From the NCBI RefSeq assembly GCF_030814955.1, contig NZ_JAUSWB010000002.1, positions 372,001-436,000 of the forward strand: a stretch of DNA of 64,000 bases. Reading direction: 5' to 3'. Source of the stretch: Planomicrobium stackebrandtii. GTDB lineage: Bacteria; Bacillota; Bacilli; Bacillales_A; Planococcaceae. The notes under the pieces are model-generated. The model searched no databases. It was not told where the DNA came from and saw only the letters and a program-made list of their open reading frames with translations. The translations under genes were made by a program, and so were the position numbers. Of the stretch, positions 54,577 to 63,906 are shown piece after piece. Every line of letters starts with the position of its first letter. Position 1 is the first letter of the stretch.

Positions 54577-55602
54577 ATGTTTTCTAAAGACATTGGAATT
54601 GATCTGGGAACAGCGAATGTATTGATATACGTTAAAGGCAAAGGAATCATCTTGAACGAGCCTTCGGTAGTGGCCATGGATCGGAAGACCGGAGAAGTAC
54701 TGGCTGTCGGAAAAGAAGCGCGTAAAATGATGGGCAGAACGCCAAAGCATATTGTGGCTATCCGTCCATTGAAAGATGGCGTGATCCACGACTTCGATGT
54801 CACCGAAGCGATGCTCAAACACTTTATACACATCTTAAAACTAAAAGGGTTTATGACCAAGCCGCGCATCTTGATTTGCTGCCCTACAAACGTAACAAGC
54901 ATTGAACAAAATGCCATACGTGAAGTGGCAGAAAAAGCGGGCGGAAAAAAAGTGTATGTAGAAGTAGAACCGAAAGTCGCTGCCATCGGGGCTGGCCTTA
55001 ATATTTATCAGCCAAGTGCCAGCATGGTCATCGATATTGGCGGTGGGACAACGGATGTTGCGGTTTTATCCATGGGAGACATTGTGACGAGTGAAACGAT
55101 AAAAGTAGCTGGCGACCGATTTGACCTGCAAATCATGCGGTACGTCAAACAACATCACAAGCTGCTGATCGGCGAAAAAACTGCTGAAAAAATTAAAGTG
55201 GAAATCGGTACAGTATTAAAGCATACTGAAGAAAAAGAGATGGAAATCCGTGGCCGTGATATTCTGACAGGATATCCTAAAACGCTGATGATCACATCGA
55301 TAGAAATTGAAGAAGCCTTAAGAGAATCGATTCAGTTGATTGTCGAGGCTGCGCGGATGGTGTTAGAGAAAACACCGCCGGAACTGGCTTCTGATATCAT
55401 TGAAAGCGGAGCAATTTTGACGGGTGGCGGCGCTTTGTTGGACGGACTGGATAAGCTGTTGGCTGAAAAGTTGGAAGTGCCAGTTTCAATTGCCGAAAAT
55501 CCAATGGAATGTGTTGTACTCGGTACAGGTTTGATGCTGGAAGCAAAAGAAAATATCTTTCGCCAAAAAAAAACAGAGCCAATTAGCGAATGGCAAAAAT
55601 AA
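54577..55602 (+). CDS. mbl: MreB-family actin homologue Mbl
   Basis: This 341-residue cytoskeletal protein begins MFSKDIGIDLGTANVLIYVKGKGIILNEPSVVAMD (phosphate-1 site). It has PLKDGVIHDFDVTEAMLKHFI, phosphate-2 VIDIGGGTTDVAVLS and the adenosine motif GAILTGGGALLDGL. It directs side-wall synthesis, so the cells may be rod-shaped or keep part of that system. ATG 54577 follows AAAAGGAG. In B. subtilis spoIID, spoIIQ and spoIIID lie between murAA and mbl; here none is present. Confidence 0.93.
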   Translation: MFSKDIGIDLGTANVLIYVKGKGIILNEPSVVAMDRKTGEVLAVGKEARKMMGRTPKHIVAIRPLKDGVIHDFDVTEAMLKHFIHILKLKGFMTKPRILICCPTNVTSIEQNAIREVAEKAGGKKVYVEVEPKVAAIGAGLNIYQPSASMVIDIGGGTTDVAVLSMGDIVTSETIKVAGDRFDLQIMRYVKQHHKLLIGEKTAEKIKVEIGTVLKHTEEKEMEIRGRDILTGYPKTLMITSIEIEEALRESIQLIVEAARMVLEKTPPELASDIIESGAILTGGGALLDGLDKLLAEKLEVPVSIAENPMECVVLGTGLMLEAKENIFRQKKTEPISEWQK

Positions 55603-55689
55603 TTCATTTTAGTATAATGACAGTAATTTGTACGAGTTTGCTTCGCGGCAAAGTCGAGAATTCAGTAGATGGAAAGGTTGGCAGAGTGA

Positions 55690-55953
55690 ATGGCTGAGCT
55701 GAAAAAAAACTTTTCTCTTCGGAAAAAAGCGAAAAAAGAAGTACCAGACACATCAGAGCCGAAAAAGACATGGTGGGTTCAAATTCGCCTGTTTCCAATC
55801 TGGCTCCGTATCATCCTCGTCATCGCCCTGATTGCCTTAGCGGCTGTTCTGGGTGCGATGGTGGGCTTTGGCGTCATCGGAGATGGCAGGCCAGCGGATG
55901 CACTGAAATGGGAGACATGGCAGCACATATTGGATATTATGAGCGGAAAATAA
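55690..55953 (+). CDS. EpuA-like small membrane protein (annotated elsewhere as RNA polymerase subunit beta)
   Basis: This 87-residue protein has a basic N-terminus rich in Lys, KKTWWVQIRLFPIWLRIILVIALIALAAVLGAMVGFGVIGDG with one membrane helix, and a short tail with WETWQHILDIMSGK. The VQIRLFPIWLR motif is typical of the EpuA family; the frequent name RNA polymerase subunit beta is not supported by its sequence. It starts 87 nt after mbl. Confidence 0.75.
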   Translation: MAELKKNFSLRKKAKKEVPDTSEPKKTWWVQIRLFPIWLRIILVIALIALAAVLGAMVGFGVIGDGRPADALKWETWQHILDIMSGK

Positions 55954-55963
55954 AGAGAAACTT

Positions 55964-56062
55964 CACTCAGTGGAGTTCTTCATTTCCACTGAGTGTTAGT
56001 TGATCCAATCGGACTTTTACGGTCAGTTGATTTTCCGCTTTAAGAAGCGGGAGTTGACCGTT
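55964..56062 (+). other. Two hairpins in the epuA-fabZ gap
   Basis: CACTCAGTGGA/TCCACTGAGTG (55964-55995) has no T-run; GGTCAGTT...GTTGACC with inner CCGCTT/AAGCGG (56021-56060) lies 30 nt before fabZ. The second could affect fabZ translation; no known regulator site was recognised. Confidence 0.45.
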
Positions 56063-56089
56063 AAAGCGGGATAAAAGGAGTGGAATCGA

Positions 56090-56527
56090 TTGTTGACAAC
56101 AGAGCAAATTCAGGCAATTTTACCGCATCGCTACCCATTTTTGATGGTGGATCGGATGTTGGAAATCGAAGCAGGCAAAAGAGCGGTTGGTTTAAAAAAC
56201 GTATCTGCAAACGAAGAGTTTTTTAATGGACATTTCCCGGGGTATCCAGTCATGCCGGGTGTCTTGATTGTGGAAGCACTGGCGCAAGTCGGAGCCGCGG
56301 CTGTTCTTCAGCTGGATGCCAACAAAGGCCGTCTGGCGTTTTTCACCGGCATTGATAATTGCCGCTTTAAACGCCAAGTCACTCCAGGCGACCAATTGCG
56401 TTTGGAAGTTGAATTGACGAAATTGCGCGGTTCAATGGGCAAAGGCCATGCCATTGCGACAGTAGACGGAGAAATTGCATGCGAATGTGATATCCTCTTC
56501 GCTTTAGGACCGGTAGCAGCAAAATAA
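56090..56527 (+). CDS. fabZ: 3-hydroxyacyl-ACP dehydratase FabZ
   Basis: This 145-residue hot-dog-fold enzyme of fatty acid synthesis has [17 protein letters not shown] and the catalytic His/Glu in [23 protein letters not shown]. It starts at TTG 56090, 9 nt after AAAGGAG, giving MLTTEQIQ, which agrees with the MLDTQQIK start of the B. subtilis protein. Confidence 0.95.
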   Translation: MLTTEQIQAILPHRYPFLMVDRMLEIEAGKRAVGLKNVSANEEFFNGHFPGYPVMPGVLIVEALAQVGAAAVLQLDANKGRLAFFTGIDNCRFKRQVTPGDQLRLEVELTKLRGSMGKGHAIATVDGEIACECDILFALGPVAAK

Positions 56528-56582
56528 TTAAACTTTTCATCCATAAGAGGAGCGACTGACATATAGTAATTGTCGCTCTCAT

Positions 56583-56621
56583 AAAAAACTGCCGAAGTCA
56601 CATTGACTTCGGCAGTTTTTT
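56583..56621. terminator. Shared terminator between fabZ and ywpF
   Basis: AAAAAACTGCCGAAGTC and GACTTCGGCAGTTTTTT form a perfect symmetric stem that works on both strands between convergent genes. A second smaller stem (GAGCGAC/GTCGCTC) lies just before it. Confidence 0.95.
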
Positions 56622-56633
56622 CGTTATGGCAAA

Positions 56634-57071
56634 CTAGGATTTTGCCTCGTCTTTTCTCAAGCCAGGGCGGGTGCGCATATCAGTTTCAAAGCGTTCAAGC
56701 AGCTCTTGCCCTTCAAAACCATCTTCCAGCAGCTCTGACAGCAAGGTTTCCGCGTATTTCCGGCGGGCCCGTTTCAAGGTGCCTTTCATCAATACAGAAA
56801 TATGGTCGCCCATGGCCTTTACTGCATGAACCACAACTTCAAAGGGAGCCGGCTCATTTCCAGGATAGGAAATGACAACCTGCACGGCTACAACTTCTTC
56901 TGTTTGCTTTAGTTTTTCAAACATTTCCTGATGGGATAAATCAATGAGCATTTCAAGAATCCACGATCTCTCAGTATTCTCCTGGTTGATGATGATGCCG
57001 TCATGCACCGGATAATCGACTACTTGATCGTCTTGTTCAACACCCAGTGACAGCATTTTAAATGTTTTCAT
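56634..57071 (-). CDS. ywpF: YwpF-like protein
   Basis: This 145-residue protein begins MKTFKMLSLGVEQDDQVVDYPVHDGIIINQENTERSWILEMLID. Position near fabZ and ssb, length and the MKTFK start agree with the YwpF family of unknown function. Two conserved-looking blocks are the N-terminal beta region and a basic helix MKGTLKRARRKYAETLLSELL. The start is ATG 57071 with GGAGG 9 nt before it; the longer frame to 57128 lacks one. Confidence 0.78.
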   Translation of the reverse strand: MKTFKMLSLGVEQDDQVVDYPVHDGIIINQENTERSWILEMLIDLSHQEMFEKLKQTEEVVAVQVVISYPGNEPAPFEVVVHAVKAMGDHISVLMKGTLKRARRKYAETLLSELLEDGFEGQELLERFETDMRTRPGLRKDEAKS

Positions 57072-57363
57072 GCGGCGATGCCTCCAATGCTTACTTTGTT
57101 TCAGTATAGCATAGAGAAGATTTAGCACGCGAACTGAAAAGATGGATGAAAAAAATCGGTTGTTCTGCTAAAAACTACTTTTGGTACAAGCAGTCATTTA
57201 AGCTGGAATGCGGCCAAGCCAGTAGACAGCGTTGAAAAAAAGTTTTGGAATGCTTCCAAAAATGAAATATGAAAGCGGAAAAAGCGCAAAAAATAATTTT
57301 TTCGGTTTTGCAAAGAATTCAATCTTCTTAGTATGCTCTAGATAAGCGAAAGGGGGTGAGAAA

Positions 57364-57774
57364 ATGAACCAAGTTGGAATTGTAGGGCGTTTAACAAAAG
57401 ATCCATCCATGCGCGTGCTGACGGAAGGGCGAATACATACATCCTTCATCGTCGCAGTTTCCAGGAACTATAAAAACCAGAAAGGAGAAACGGAAACAGA
57501 CTATGTTCTTTGCTCGACCTGGGGCAAACCAGCCCACAATGTGTCAAAATACTGCGTCAAAGGTTCACTCGTCGCGGTCACCGGGCGCCTGCAATCACGT
57601 TCCTACGACAAAGAAGATGGCACGCGCATCTATGTAACAGAAGTGCTCGGAGACCAGATACGCTTTCTCGACAGAAGAAAAACACAAGAAGAAACCGTCC
57701 CTCAGCAGGAAACACCGCAGTCTGATGCAGACTTCGATTTCCAGCCGCCGGGGACGGAACAGGTGAACGCATAA
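57364..57774 (+). CDS. ssbB: Single-stranded DNA-binding protein (SsbB-like)
   Basis: This 136-residue OB-fold protein starts MNQVGIVGRLTKDPSMRVLTEGRIHTSFIVAVSRNYKN and has VSKYCVKGSLVAVTGRLQSRSYDKEDG. It lacks the acidic DDDLPF-type tip of the essential SsbA, which fits the competence-linked SsbB; its tail is still acidic in part (SDADFDFQP). GGGGGTGAG precedes ATG 57364. Confidence 0.9.
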   Translation: MNQVGIVGRLTKDPSMRVLTEGRIHTSFIVAVSRNYKNQKGETETDYVLCSTWGKPAHNVSKYCVKGSLVAVTGRLQSRSYDKEDGTRIYVTEVLGDQIRFLDRRKTQEETVPQQETPQSDADFDFQPPGTEQVNA

Positions 57775-57801
57775 GCGATTACACAAAGGAGGCACTTAGC
57801 G

Positions 57802-57945
57802 ATGCCAAAAGATGTACAGCTGCAACTGGAAGTGCATATGGAGCAATTGATAAAGTTAACGGCTTTGCTCCATCAGCGACTGGCAGAGGCGGAGCGGGAA
57901 CTAAGTGAACTGAAATCGATCTTCCGTTCCGCTCAAAAAGGGTGA
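57802..57945 (+). CDS. 47-residue helical protein of unknown function
   Basis: The frame starts ATG 57802 with a full AAGGAGG 9 nt upstream, 27 nt after ssbB in the same direction. The product (MPKDVQLQLEVHMEQLIKLT...) is almost all helix with a heptad-like pattern of Leu and charged residues, ending FRSAQKG. It is followed by a strong terminator, which supports it as the last gene of an ssbB operon. No family recognised. Confidence 0.7.
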   Translation: MPKDVQLQLEVHMEQLIKLTALLHQRLAEAERELSELKSIFRSAQKG

Positions 57946-57966
57946 ATTTTCACGTCTAAAAGGGGA

Positions 57967-57994
57967 ATCCGGCCAGGTGGGGACCTGGCCGGAT
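57967..57994. terminator. Terminator between the ssbB operon and ywqA
   Basis: ATCCGGCCAGGT and ACCTGGCCGGAT form a perfect 12-bp stem with a GGGG loop, then TTATTT; it can serve the convergent ywqA too. Confidence 0.9.
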
Positions 57995-58008
57995 TTATTT
58001 AAAGCTAT

Positions 58009-60732
58009 TTAAAGTGAATAAGTGAACAGTTCTTTCAAATCGCTATCCGAAAGATCGGTCATCCATTGGCTGGACTGAATGAATTCTTCGGACATGGACT
58101 GTTTTTGCACCAACAGGGAGTCGATTTTTTCCTCGATGGTCCCAATCGTCACAAATTTATGGACATGGACGAATTGCGTCTGTCCAATCCGATAAGCACG
58201 GTCAGTTGCCTGGTTTTCCACGGCAGGGTTCCACCATCTGTCGGCATGAAGAACGTGTGTCGCAGCCGTCAAGTTTAGGCCGGTGCCACCCGCTTTCAAG
58301 GACAGGATGAAAATCGGGAATTTTCCAGCCTGGAAAGAAGCTACCAAGGAATCACGCTGCTGTTTCGGCATGCTGCCGGTCAAGAAGGGAACTTCATGGC
58401 CATACAATTCATTGATGGCCTGCTGCAGCAAATGCCCCATTCCGATGTATTGGGTAAAGATCAAACATTGTTCCCCGCGTTCAGCAATTTCCCCGGCCAA
58501 GGTCACAATGCGCTCCAGTTTTTGAGAACGGGGCAGGATTTCAGCGGCGCTCGTATATGGCTCTTTCAAATAAAGAGACGGATGATTACATAGCTGCTTT
58601 AATTTGCTCAGCATTTTCAGTACCAGCCCTTTTTTCTCAAAACCTGTGAGCGTCTCCATTTTCTGCACCGTATCCTGGACAAGTCCTTCGTAAAGAGCAG
58701 CCTGTTCAGGCGTCAATGGGCAATACTCCAGCTGTTCCTGTTTTTCAGGAAGGTTCAACTGCAAGTCCGGGTCTTTCTTCGTCCGGCGCAGCAGGAATGG
58801 CTGAATCCGCTGGCGCAACTTCTCTTTATGATCTTCAGAATTGTCGCGTTCGATCGGGATCATGAAGTTTTCCTGGAACTGCTTGATGCGGTACAGGTAG
58901 CCTTTATTGATAAAATCAAAAATCGACCATAATTCCGACAGGCGGTTTTCAATCGGCGTACCTGTCAAAGCAATATGGTGGTCGCCTTTGAACTTCCGAA
59001 TTGTCCGCGATTGTTTTGTGTACATATTCTTGATGTTCTGCGCTTCATCCAAGGTGATGCTCGACCAGTGCAGGCTCTGCATTTCCTCCCCGTCAGAAGA
59101 CACAATTCCATAAGTTGATAAGACGACATCCGGCTGCTCTTCCGCTAAAAAGGCATTAAATTCTTCGCCTTTCGGACGGATGCTGCCGTAATGGGTGACA
59201 ACCTTCAAATCAGGCGCAAAACGCTCTAATTCCTTCTGCCAGTTGCCGAGCACAGAAGTCGGACAGACAATCAGCGAGGGCTGATCCGGATTTTTCCCGT
59301 GGACATGCAGCAGATACGTAATGAGCTGAACAGTTTTGCCAAGCCCCATATCATCCGCCAAACAAAGGCCAAAGCCTTCTTCGCGCATAAATACCAAATA
59401 ATCAAAACCGATTTTCTGGTAAGGACGCAGTTCCGTCAATAAATTCTGCGGCAGCGGCGTTTCCGGCAAATCGCGTTTGTCCAATAGCTTATCGAGCAGT
59501 GTTTTCAACGATCGGTTCAAATGGAATTCCACCAATGGATCGTCTTCGTCCGCTGCTTCTTCCAACATAATTTCCGGAACATTCTGGAACAGCATGTCTT
59601 TGATTGTCCAATCAGCATCTTCTGCTTCTTCGATCATTTTGCGCAATTGCATCAGCAGGTTTGAATCGACACGGACCCATTCATTGCCGATGCGAATAAA
59701 TTCCTTGTTTTCAGAGACGAGGCGCTGGAAATCCTGCATGCTCAGTTCGTGGCCATTAAGGGAAAACTGCCAGTCGAAATTGATGATTTGATCAAGCCCG
59801 ACAACCGATGCTTTCTTAATCGGCGAATTGACATTGGCTTTGACACGGATTTTTGATTCCTGAACTGCCTTCAGCCAGGAAGGAATCGATACCTCGATGC
59901 CGAATGCCTGCAAAATTTCAGCGTCGTTGCGCAGGAACTCGAGAATTTCCGCATCTGTCCATTCCACATGGTAAAAACGTTCTTCGTCAAACCGCTCTAC
60001 AGAAGGGCATAAGCTCAATAGCAGTGATTGGCGCTGTTGAATATCTTCCGCAAAAGGGCGCCATTTTTCCGGCAACGCCTTATCGATCGGTTCGTCTGCG
60101 CGCCGTTTGGAAGGGGACCAGTAGACACTGCCCCGTTTGGACCGCATGACGACTTTAAAGGACCAAAATTCATCTGCGTCGGGTTCGCTCAGCTGCACCG
60201 CGACGACGTAGTCATCCGCATCCGGCCAGCCTTGCCAGCCGGCTTGTTGGATAAATCCTTGGATATAAGGCAGCTGGGCCACCGATAATCCTTTTTGGCG
60301 CAATTGATGGTGAATGGTATCGCTAAGGAAAGTGCGGATTTCTTCATCACCATATTTGTTGCTGATGATGATGTCTCCGTCTTCAACGGTCACATGGTCC
60401 CATAAATCGGGATCGCTTAAGGAATCAGCGACTTTTCCGGCAAGCTTCAGCCAACCTTCGTCTTCTGCACGCTGTCCGGCAAACAACACATAATGATGTG
60501 GCTCGCGCTGGAACAGGCGGACAAAATCAGCGGGTGTCAGCACCAGGTCCAAGCCATCTGTCTCTGCCGTTAAACCGAAAAAGCTGTCTTTGTCGAGAAA
60601 ATACAAATACGGTTTCCAGATTTCCGGTGGAATCCGGTTGCCTGCTTCATTGGTCGCCTGGATGCGAAAAAGTTCACCGCGGCTAATCGTTAAATAATAG
60701 AGGCGGCTTCCTTCAGTTTGGAATTGATTCAT
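58009..60732 (-). CDS. ywqA: SNF2-family DNA/RNA helicase-like ATPase YwqA
   Basis: This 907-residue protein has an N-terminal region of about 430 residues without catalytic motifs (SNF2-associated domain), then a Swi2/Snf2 core: LADDMGLGKTVQLITYLL (Walker A), VCPTSVLGNWQKELERF, TLDEAQNIKNMYTKQSR (DEAQ box), ALTGTPIENRLSELWSIFDF, and helicase C with FILSLKAGGTGLNLTAATHVLHADRWWNPAVENQATDRAYRIGQ. It probably translocates on duplex DNA to remodel bound proteins such as stalled polymerase. ATG 60732 overlaps the stop of the SWIM protein upstream (ATGA). Confidence 0.92.
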   Translation of the reverse strand: MNQFQTEGSRLYYLTISRGELFRIQATNEAGNRIPPEIWKPYLYFLDKDSFFGLTAETDGLDLVLTPADFVRLFQREPHHYVLFAGQRAEDEGWLKLAGKVADSLSDPDLWDHVTVEDGDIIISNKYGDEEIRTFLSDTIHHQLRQKGLSVAQLPYIQGFIQQAGWQGWPDADDYVVAVQLSEPDADEFWSFKVVMRSKRGSVYWSPSKRRADEPIDKALPEKWRPFAEDIQQRQSLLLSLCPSVERFDEERFYHVEWTDAEILEFLRNDAEILQAFGIEVSIPSWLKAVQESKIRVKANVNSPIKKASVVGLDQIINFDWQFSLNGHELSMQDFQRLVSENKEFIRIGNEWVRVDSNLLMQLRKMIEEAEDADWTIKDMLFQNVPEIMLEEAADEDDPLVEFHLNRSLKTLLDKLLDKRDLPETPLPQNLLTELRPYQKIGFDYLVFMREEGFGLCLADDMGLGKTVQLITYLLHVHGKNPDQPSLIVCPTSVLGNWQKELERFAPDLKVVTHYGSIRPKGEEFNAFLAEEQPDVVLSTYGIVSSDGEEMQSLHWSSITLDEAQNIKNMYTKQSRTIRKFKGDHHIALTGTPIENRLSELWSIFDFINKGYLYRIKQFQENFMIPIERDNSEDHKEKLRQRIQPFLLRRTKKDPDLQLNLPEKQEQLEYCPLTPEQAALYEGLVQDTVQKMETLTGFEKKGLVLKMLSKLKQLCNHPSLYLKEPYTSAAEILPRSQKLERIVTLAGEIAERGEQCLIFTQYIGMGHLLQQAINELYGHEVPFLTGSMPKQQRDSLVASFQAGKFPIFILSLKAGGTGLNLTAATHVLHADRWWNPAVENQATDRAYRIGQTQFVHVHKFVTIGTIEEKIDSLLVQKQSMSEEFIQSSQWMTDLSDSDLKELFTYSL

Positions 60733-62261
60733 ATCAGATTTCCTTTCTCGATCTCTTCCTGGAGTGCACGAAGGCGCTTGTTCTGTGTGCGGATTTCATT
60801 GATGTACGCAGTCCAAAACTCCATTTGTCCACTTTTCTTGCATGCCGCTTTCATCTTTTTCCAGACGCGTACGGCTTGCTTGTAGCTTGGGCGGTTGCGC
60901 TCCTCCAAATGAGCGAGCGCGTACCGATGGAGCAAGGGCAGCACGTAGTCGGGCGCGGTTGCCTGAACTTCTTTTAGCCCGCATTCCTCAGCGAAGTACA
61001 AGGGAGAATTGTGAAGATGATGCAGCTCTGCCCACTGTTTGTATAGCTGCTTTTCAATCAAATAAGCCGAATAGGCGGGAAGGCCATAATGGCCGAATTG
61101 CTTGAACAAATCTTCCCAGTCCAGCTCGCTCAAATCAATTTGTGAAAACAGGCGGCTGAGTGTCCGCACATACTGGTGGCGGTATTGCGTATAAAGTCCT
61201 TCAAACAGGAACGTTTTAACATGCGGCTTAATCGCCAGCAAGATGCTGGACAATGCTTGTGGGTGCCCCTCATTTTCAGCAAGAACCGCCAGTTCGACCC
61301 AATCATGCGTTTCATTGGGTGAGATTTTCCGGATATCCAAATCTTTTTTCAATAGGATGGAGAAAAACGCTTTTAACCGCTCATCCGGATTTTTCAATGC
61401 GGCAAGTTCTTCTTCACGCAGTTTGCTGGTGGTAAACAAATTGGTCCAGAACAGTTGATAAAGTGTAAAACGCTGCGAAAACGAAGCATCCTTCACTTCT
61501 ATGAATTCGCGGATCAAGGTTTTCAAGTACTCAAAAAAAGCATCCGCTTCGAAAGTGCGGTGCTGCACACGCAGCTGTCCAAGCAGGTCGCGCAATTCAT
61601 GCAATTCGTCGTCAAACCACGTCTTAAAAAAGGAATGATGGACTTCTTGGGTGCCTGATATAAAAGTTGACCATACTTCAGTCAAGGAAATAAAGTGGGC
61701 ATAGGTGCGGTAAAGCACTTTCCACTCACGTTCTAAAGGTACGTAAGACAAGGCATTCTTCAAACGGCCATCGTACATTTGTTCAAAATAAAAATAATTG
61801 CGGGTCGTATAATCCGGAATGGCCTCACGCCATACACTTCGGATCAATTTTGTCCACTGTTCCGGAGATCGCTTTTCGGATAATAAAGTAAGCTGTTTGT
61901 TTTCAGGCTCCCGCCATGCGGCTACCCATTCTGAAAGAGAGCCAATCTTTTGATACAGCGAAAAAATGACCGCCAGCCGATGACGGCACATCGGTTCCTG
62001 CGGACAAGCGCAAATTGCCGTCAGCTTATCGAAGTTGAGAATAATTTTAACTGCATGTGCATCTTTGACGATTGCTTCAAGAAGCAGCCGCTCTTCATTG
62101 AACGACTGAATCTGAACGCCGTCGTGGCGCACTAAAAAGACTGCTTTTCGAACCATTTCTTCATCCAACGCACGAGTCGGGAGAAGCGATTTGTCGATAG
62201 CAGCCATATAATTGTGAATCGTATCTTCGAATCTTTTCGCCAGGGATTGAACCGTAGCCAT
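60729..62261 (-). CDS. ywqB: SWIM zinc-finger protein YwqB
   Basis: This 510-residue protein has a SWIM-type CxCx(n)CxH motif CACPQEPMCRH near residue 105 and a long helical remainder rich in aromatic residues. It is translationally coupled to ywqA and probably acts with it. A reverse-strand TATAAT lies at 62291-62296, so the longer frame to 62354 would start before the promoter; ATG 62261 (MATVQSLAKRFEDTI) is preferred, ATG 62267 is possible. Confidence 0.85.
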   Translation of the reverse strand: MATVQSLAKRFEDTIHNYMAAIDKSLLPTRALDEEMVRKAVFLVRHDGVQIQSFNEERLLLEAIVKDAHAVKIILNFDKLTAICACPQEPMCRHRLAVIFSLYQKIGSLSEWVAAWREPENKQLTLLSEKRSPEQWTKLIRSVWREAIPDYTTRNYFYFEQMYDGRLKNALSYVPLEREWKVLYRTYAHFISLTEVWSTFISGTQEVHHSFFKTWFDDELHELRDLLGQLRVQHRTFEADAFFEYLKTLIREFIEVKDASFSQRFTLYQLFWTNLFTTSKLREEELAALKNPDERLKAFFSILLKKDLDIRKISPNETHDWVELAVLAENEGHPQALSSILLAIKPHVKTFLFEGLYTQYRHQYVRTLSRLFSQIDLSELDWEDLFKQFGHYGLPAYSAYLIEKQLYKQWAELHHLHNSPLYFAEECGLKEVQATAPDYVLPLLHRYALAHLEERNRPSYKQAVRVWKKMKAACKKSGQMEFWTAYINEIRTQNKRLRALQEEIEKGNLI

Positions 62262-62458
62262 ATGCATCGCCCCAAAATAAAACTTTCCTTCTATTATACG
62301 ACTTTCTGACTGCTCCGTAAACGGTGAAGAATAGGTTATTGCTTTAGAGAACATTATCTTATTCTATTATTTTTCGAGAGTCCTTGTTTTATGTAAGTTA
62401 AATGGTATTATGAAAGTAATAAATACCTAATTTAGATATATGGATAGGAGAATGATCG

Positions 62459-62830
62459 TTGTTCAATTCGTTTGTTTTGGAAATCCCCGATTTGCGGTCC
62501 GTTTTGCATCCGAAGGACGTTGTGGCCTGGGAAGTAGTGTATGCAAAAGCCGATTTGGTATTTGGTAAGATCAGTTGGCAAATTTCATCAGATGGTAGTT
62601 GTTACAGCATCTATAACCCCCGGCTTTTTCCGGATTACTTGGAGCAGGTACAGGTTGATTTCAAAATGAATCGAATTATTTTTTATAAGCGGCAATTGTC
62701 TGATGAAGAATTCCATAGTCTGGTGGCTTATATCATGGAGAAAGTCTCAATTTACATTAATCCAAACGAAATGCATTTCATGGTGGCAGCTCCACGCCAT
62801 CGCCATCAACGAACGCGCAGCAAAAAATAA
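62459..62830 (+). CDS. Unrecognised 123-residue protein
   Basis: The start is TTG 62459, 8 nt after ATAGGAG; a TATTAT box lies about 50 bp upstream. The product (MFNSFVLEIPDLRSVLHPKD...) is mixed alpha/beta, without membrane helices, with an acidic middle and a basic tail HRHQRTRSKK that could bind nucleic acid. It is divergent from ywqB. No family is recognised. Confidence 0.65.
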   Translation: MFNSFVLEIPDLRSVLHPKDVVAWEVVYAKADLVFGKISWQISSDGSCYSIYNPRLFPDYLEQVQVDFKMNRIIFYKRQLSDEEFHSLVAYIMEKVSIYINPNEMHFMVAAPRHRHQRTRSKK

Positions 62831-63406
62831 CATAGCTATTTTTGAGAGCCTTTTGTCTGCCTATCTATTGGGAAGCCGGGAGGTTTTTTATTGGAAAGGG
62901 TGTTGTCAAAAGAGCGGATTTTTACAGCTTGCTCGAGCTAAAAAAGTACATGCGCCTTCGCTGGAAAGTTTTTTGTATAGCAGTTTTAGTGGGTTTTATA
63001 AGTTGCTTCGGCCGCTTTGGAGCGCCTCAGCCTGGCAATTGGTTGATAAAGATACTATTGGTGTTGTGTTCAGAAGGTAGGGAGAGATTAGTTCTAAAAC
63101 CGCTTGGCGGCGGTGGTGCACGCGCCTTCGCTAAAAGCGCAAGTGCAAAATTTTTCAAATTTCCATAGAGATGTTGAACTGATGATTTTGGCCTTTAAAA
63201 TTGCCATCTGTTACCGGAAGAACCCTAAAGAATGAAGGAGAAAATATTATAAATAAATTCGTGACTTTTTTATTAAAAAATGTGACAAAAATATGTTCTG
63301 AAACGTCTACTATATAAGGAGGTTCTTATGCAATACTATTTTCGAAAAGAGGTTTTTATGGTATGATATATGTAATCAGAATATTTAAAAAATGGGGGTG
63401 AGTCAG
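62831..63406. other. Gap without recognisable gene
   Basis: Short open frames cross this 576-bp region but lack ribosome sites and convincing protein character. A GCGCCTTCGCT motif occurs twice (about 62951 and 63121), near a GC-rich GCTTGGCGGCGG stretch, which may be decayed repeat. A TATGAT-type -10 box at about 63362 probably serves the IDEAL gene. Confidence 0.4.
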
Positions 63407-63877
63407 ATGTTGCATGTGAAGCTCATGAAGCCGTTCTATACAAAGAAAGAAGGGCATTTAGTGAAATTTGTTTTTGCCTATCAATACTTTTCCATCATGA
63501 AAGACGATGAGCTGTTCCACTTTATTCCCGTGGAAGGCAAAGAGATTATCGTCAACCTGAATACGTTCCAGGTGGAAAACCTTTCGGAAGTCTTCGTTTT
63601 CCAAAAAGGCAATCGTTTTATCCGCTTGCCTCTTTATCAATTGTTGCTCGTGTCGGATATTCACAGGCATCTTCAAGCGATCCTGCAGGAAGAAAGAGCC
63701 GAGTTGATCGAAGTGAACGAACAGTCTAGAAAAGAAGCAGCCGATGCTATTTATTTTCTGGAGCAGGAAAATTACAGCCGAATGATTGATGAAGCATTAA
63801 GTGCAGGAGACCGGACGATGTTCGATGAATTAATCGCCCAGCAGCGCGAATCAAAACAATTATATGGAGGTTTGTAA
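63407..63877 (+). CDS. IDEAL-domain protein
   Basis: This 156-residue protein starts MLHVKLMKPFYTKKEGHLVKFVFAYQYFSI after GGGGGTGAG. A beta-rich N-terminal part is followed by a charged helix (LQAILQEERAELIEVNEQSRKEAADAI) and a C-terminal IDEAL motif YSRMIDEALSAGDRTMFDELI. IDEAL segments occur in small Bacillales proteins such as YpiB and at the end of ComK, and are thought to mediate protein contacts or proteolysis. The exact role is unknown. Confidence 0.75.
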   Translation: MLHVKLMKPFYTKKEGHLVKFVFAYQYFSIMKDDELFHFIPVEGKEIIVNLNTFQVENLSEVFVFQKGNRFIRLPLYQLLLVSDIHRHLQAILQEERAELIEVNEQSRKEAADAIYFLEQENYSRMIDEALSAGDRTMFDELIAQQRESKQLYGGL

Positions 63878-63906
63878 AGTGAAACTAGCAGCCTATGGAT
63901 AAAGAA

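Noticed and set aside
55690-55953. RNA polymerase beta subunit fragment
   Set aside because: The name is common in databases for this family, but the protein is an 87-residue single-helix membrane protein without any beta-subunit motif.
57234-57300. ComK box upstream of ssbB
   Set aside because: One A4-N5-T4 box is present (57288-57300), but the possible partner has a mismatch and is 41 bp away, not one of the usual ComK spacings.
62703-63168. Two overlapping open frames after the 123-residue gene
   Set aside because: One overlaps the real gene in another frame; neither has a ribosome site or protein-like composition.
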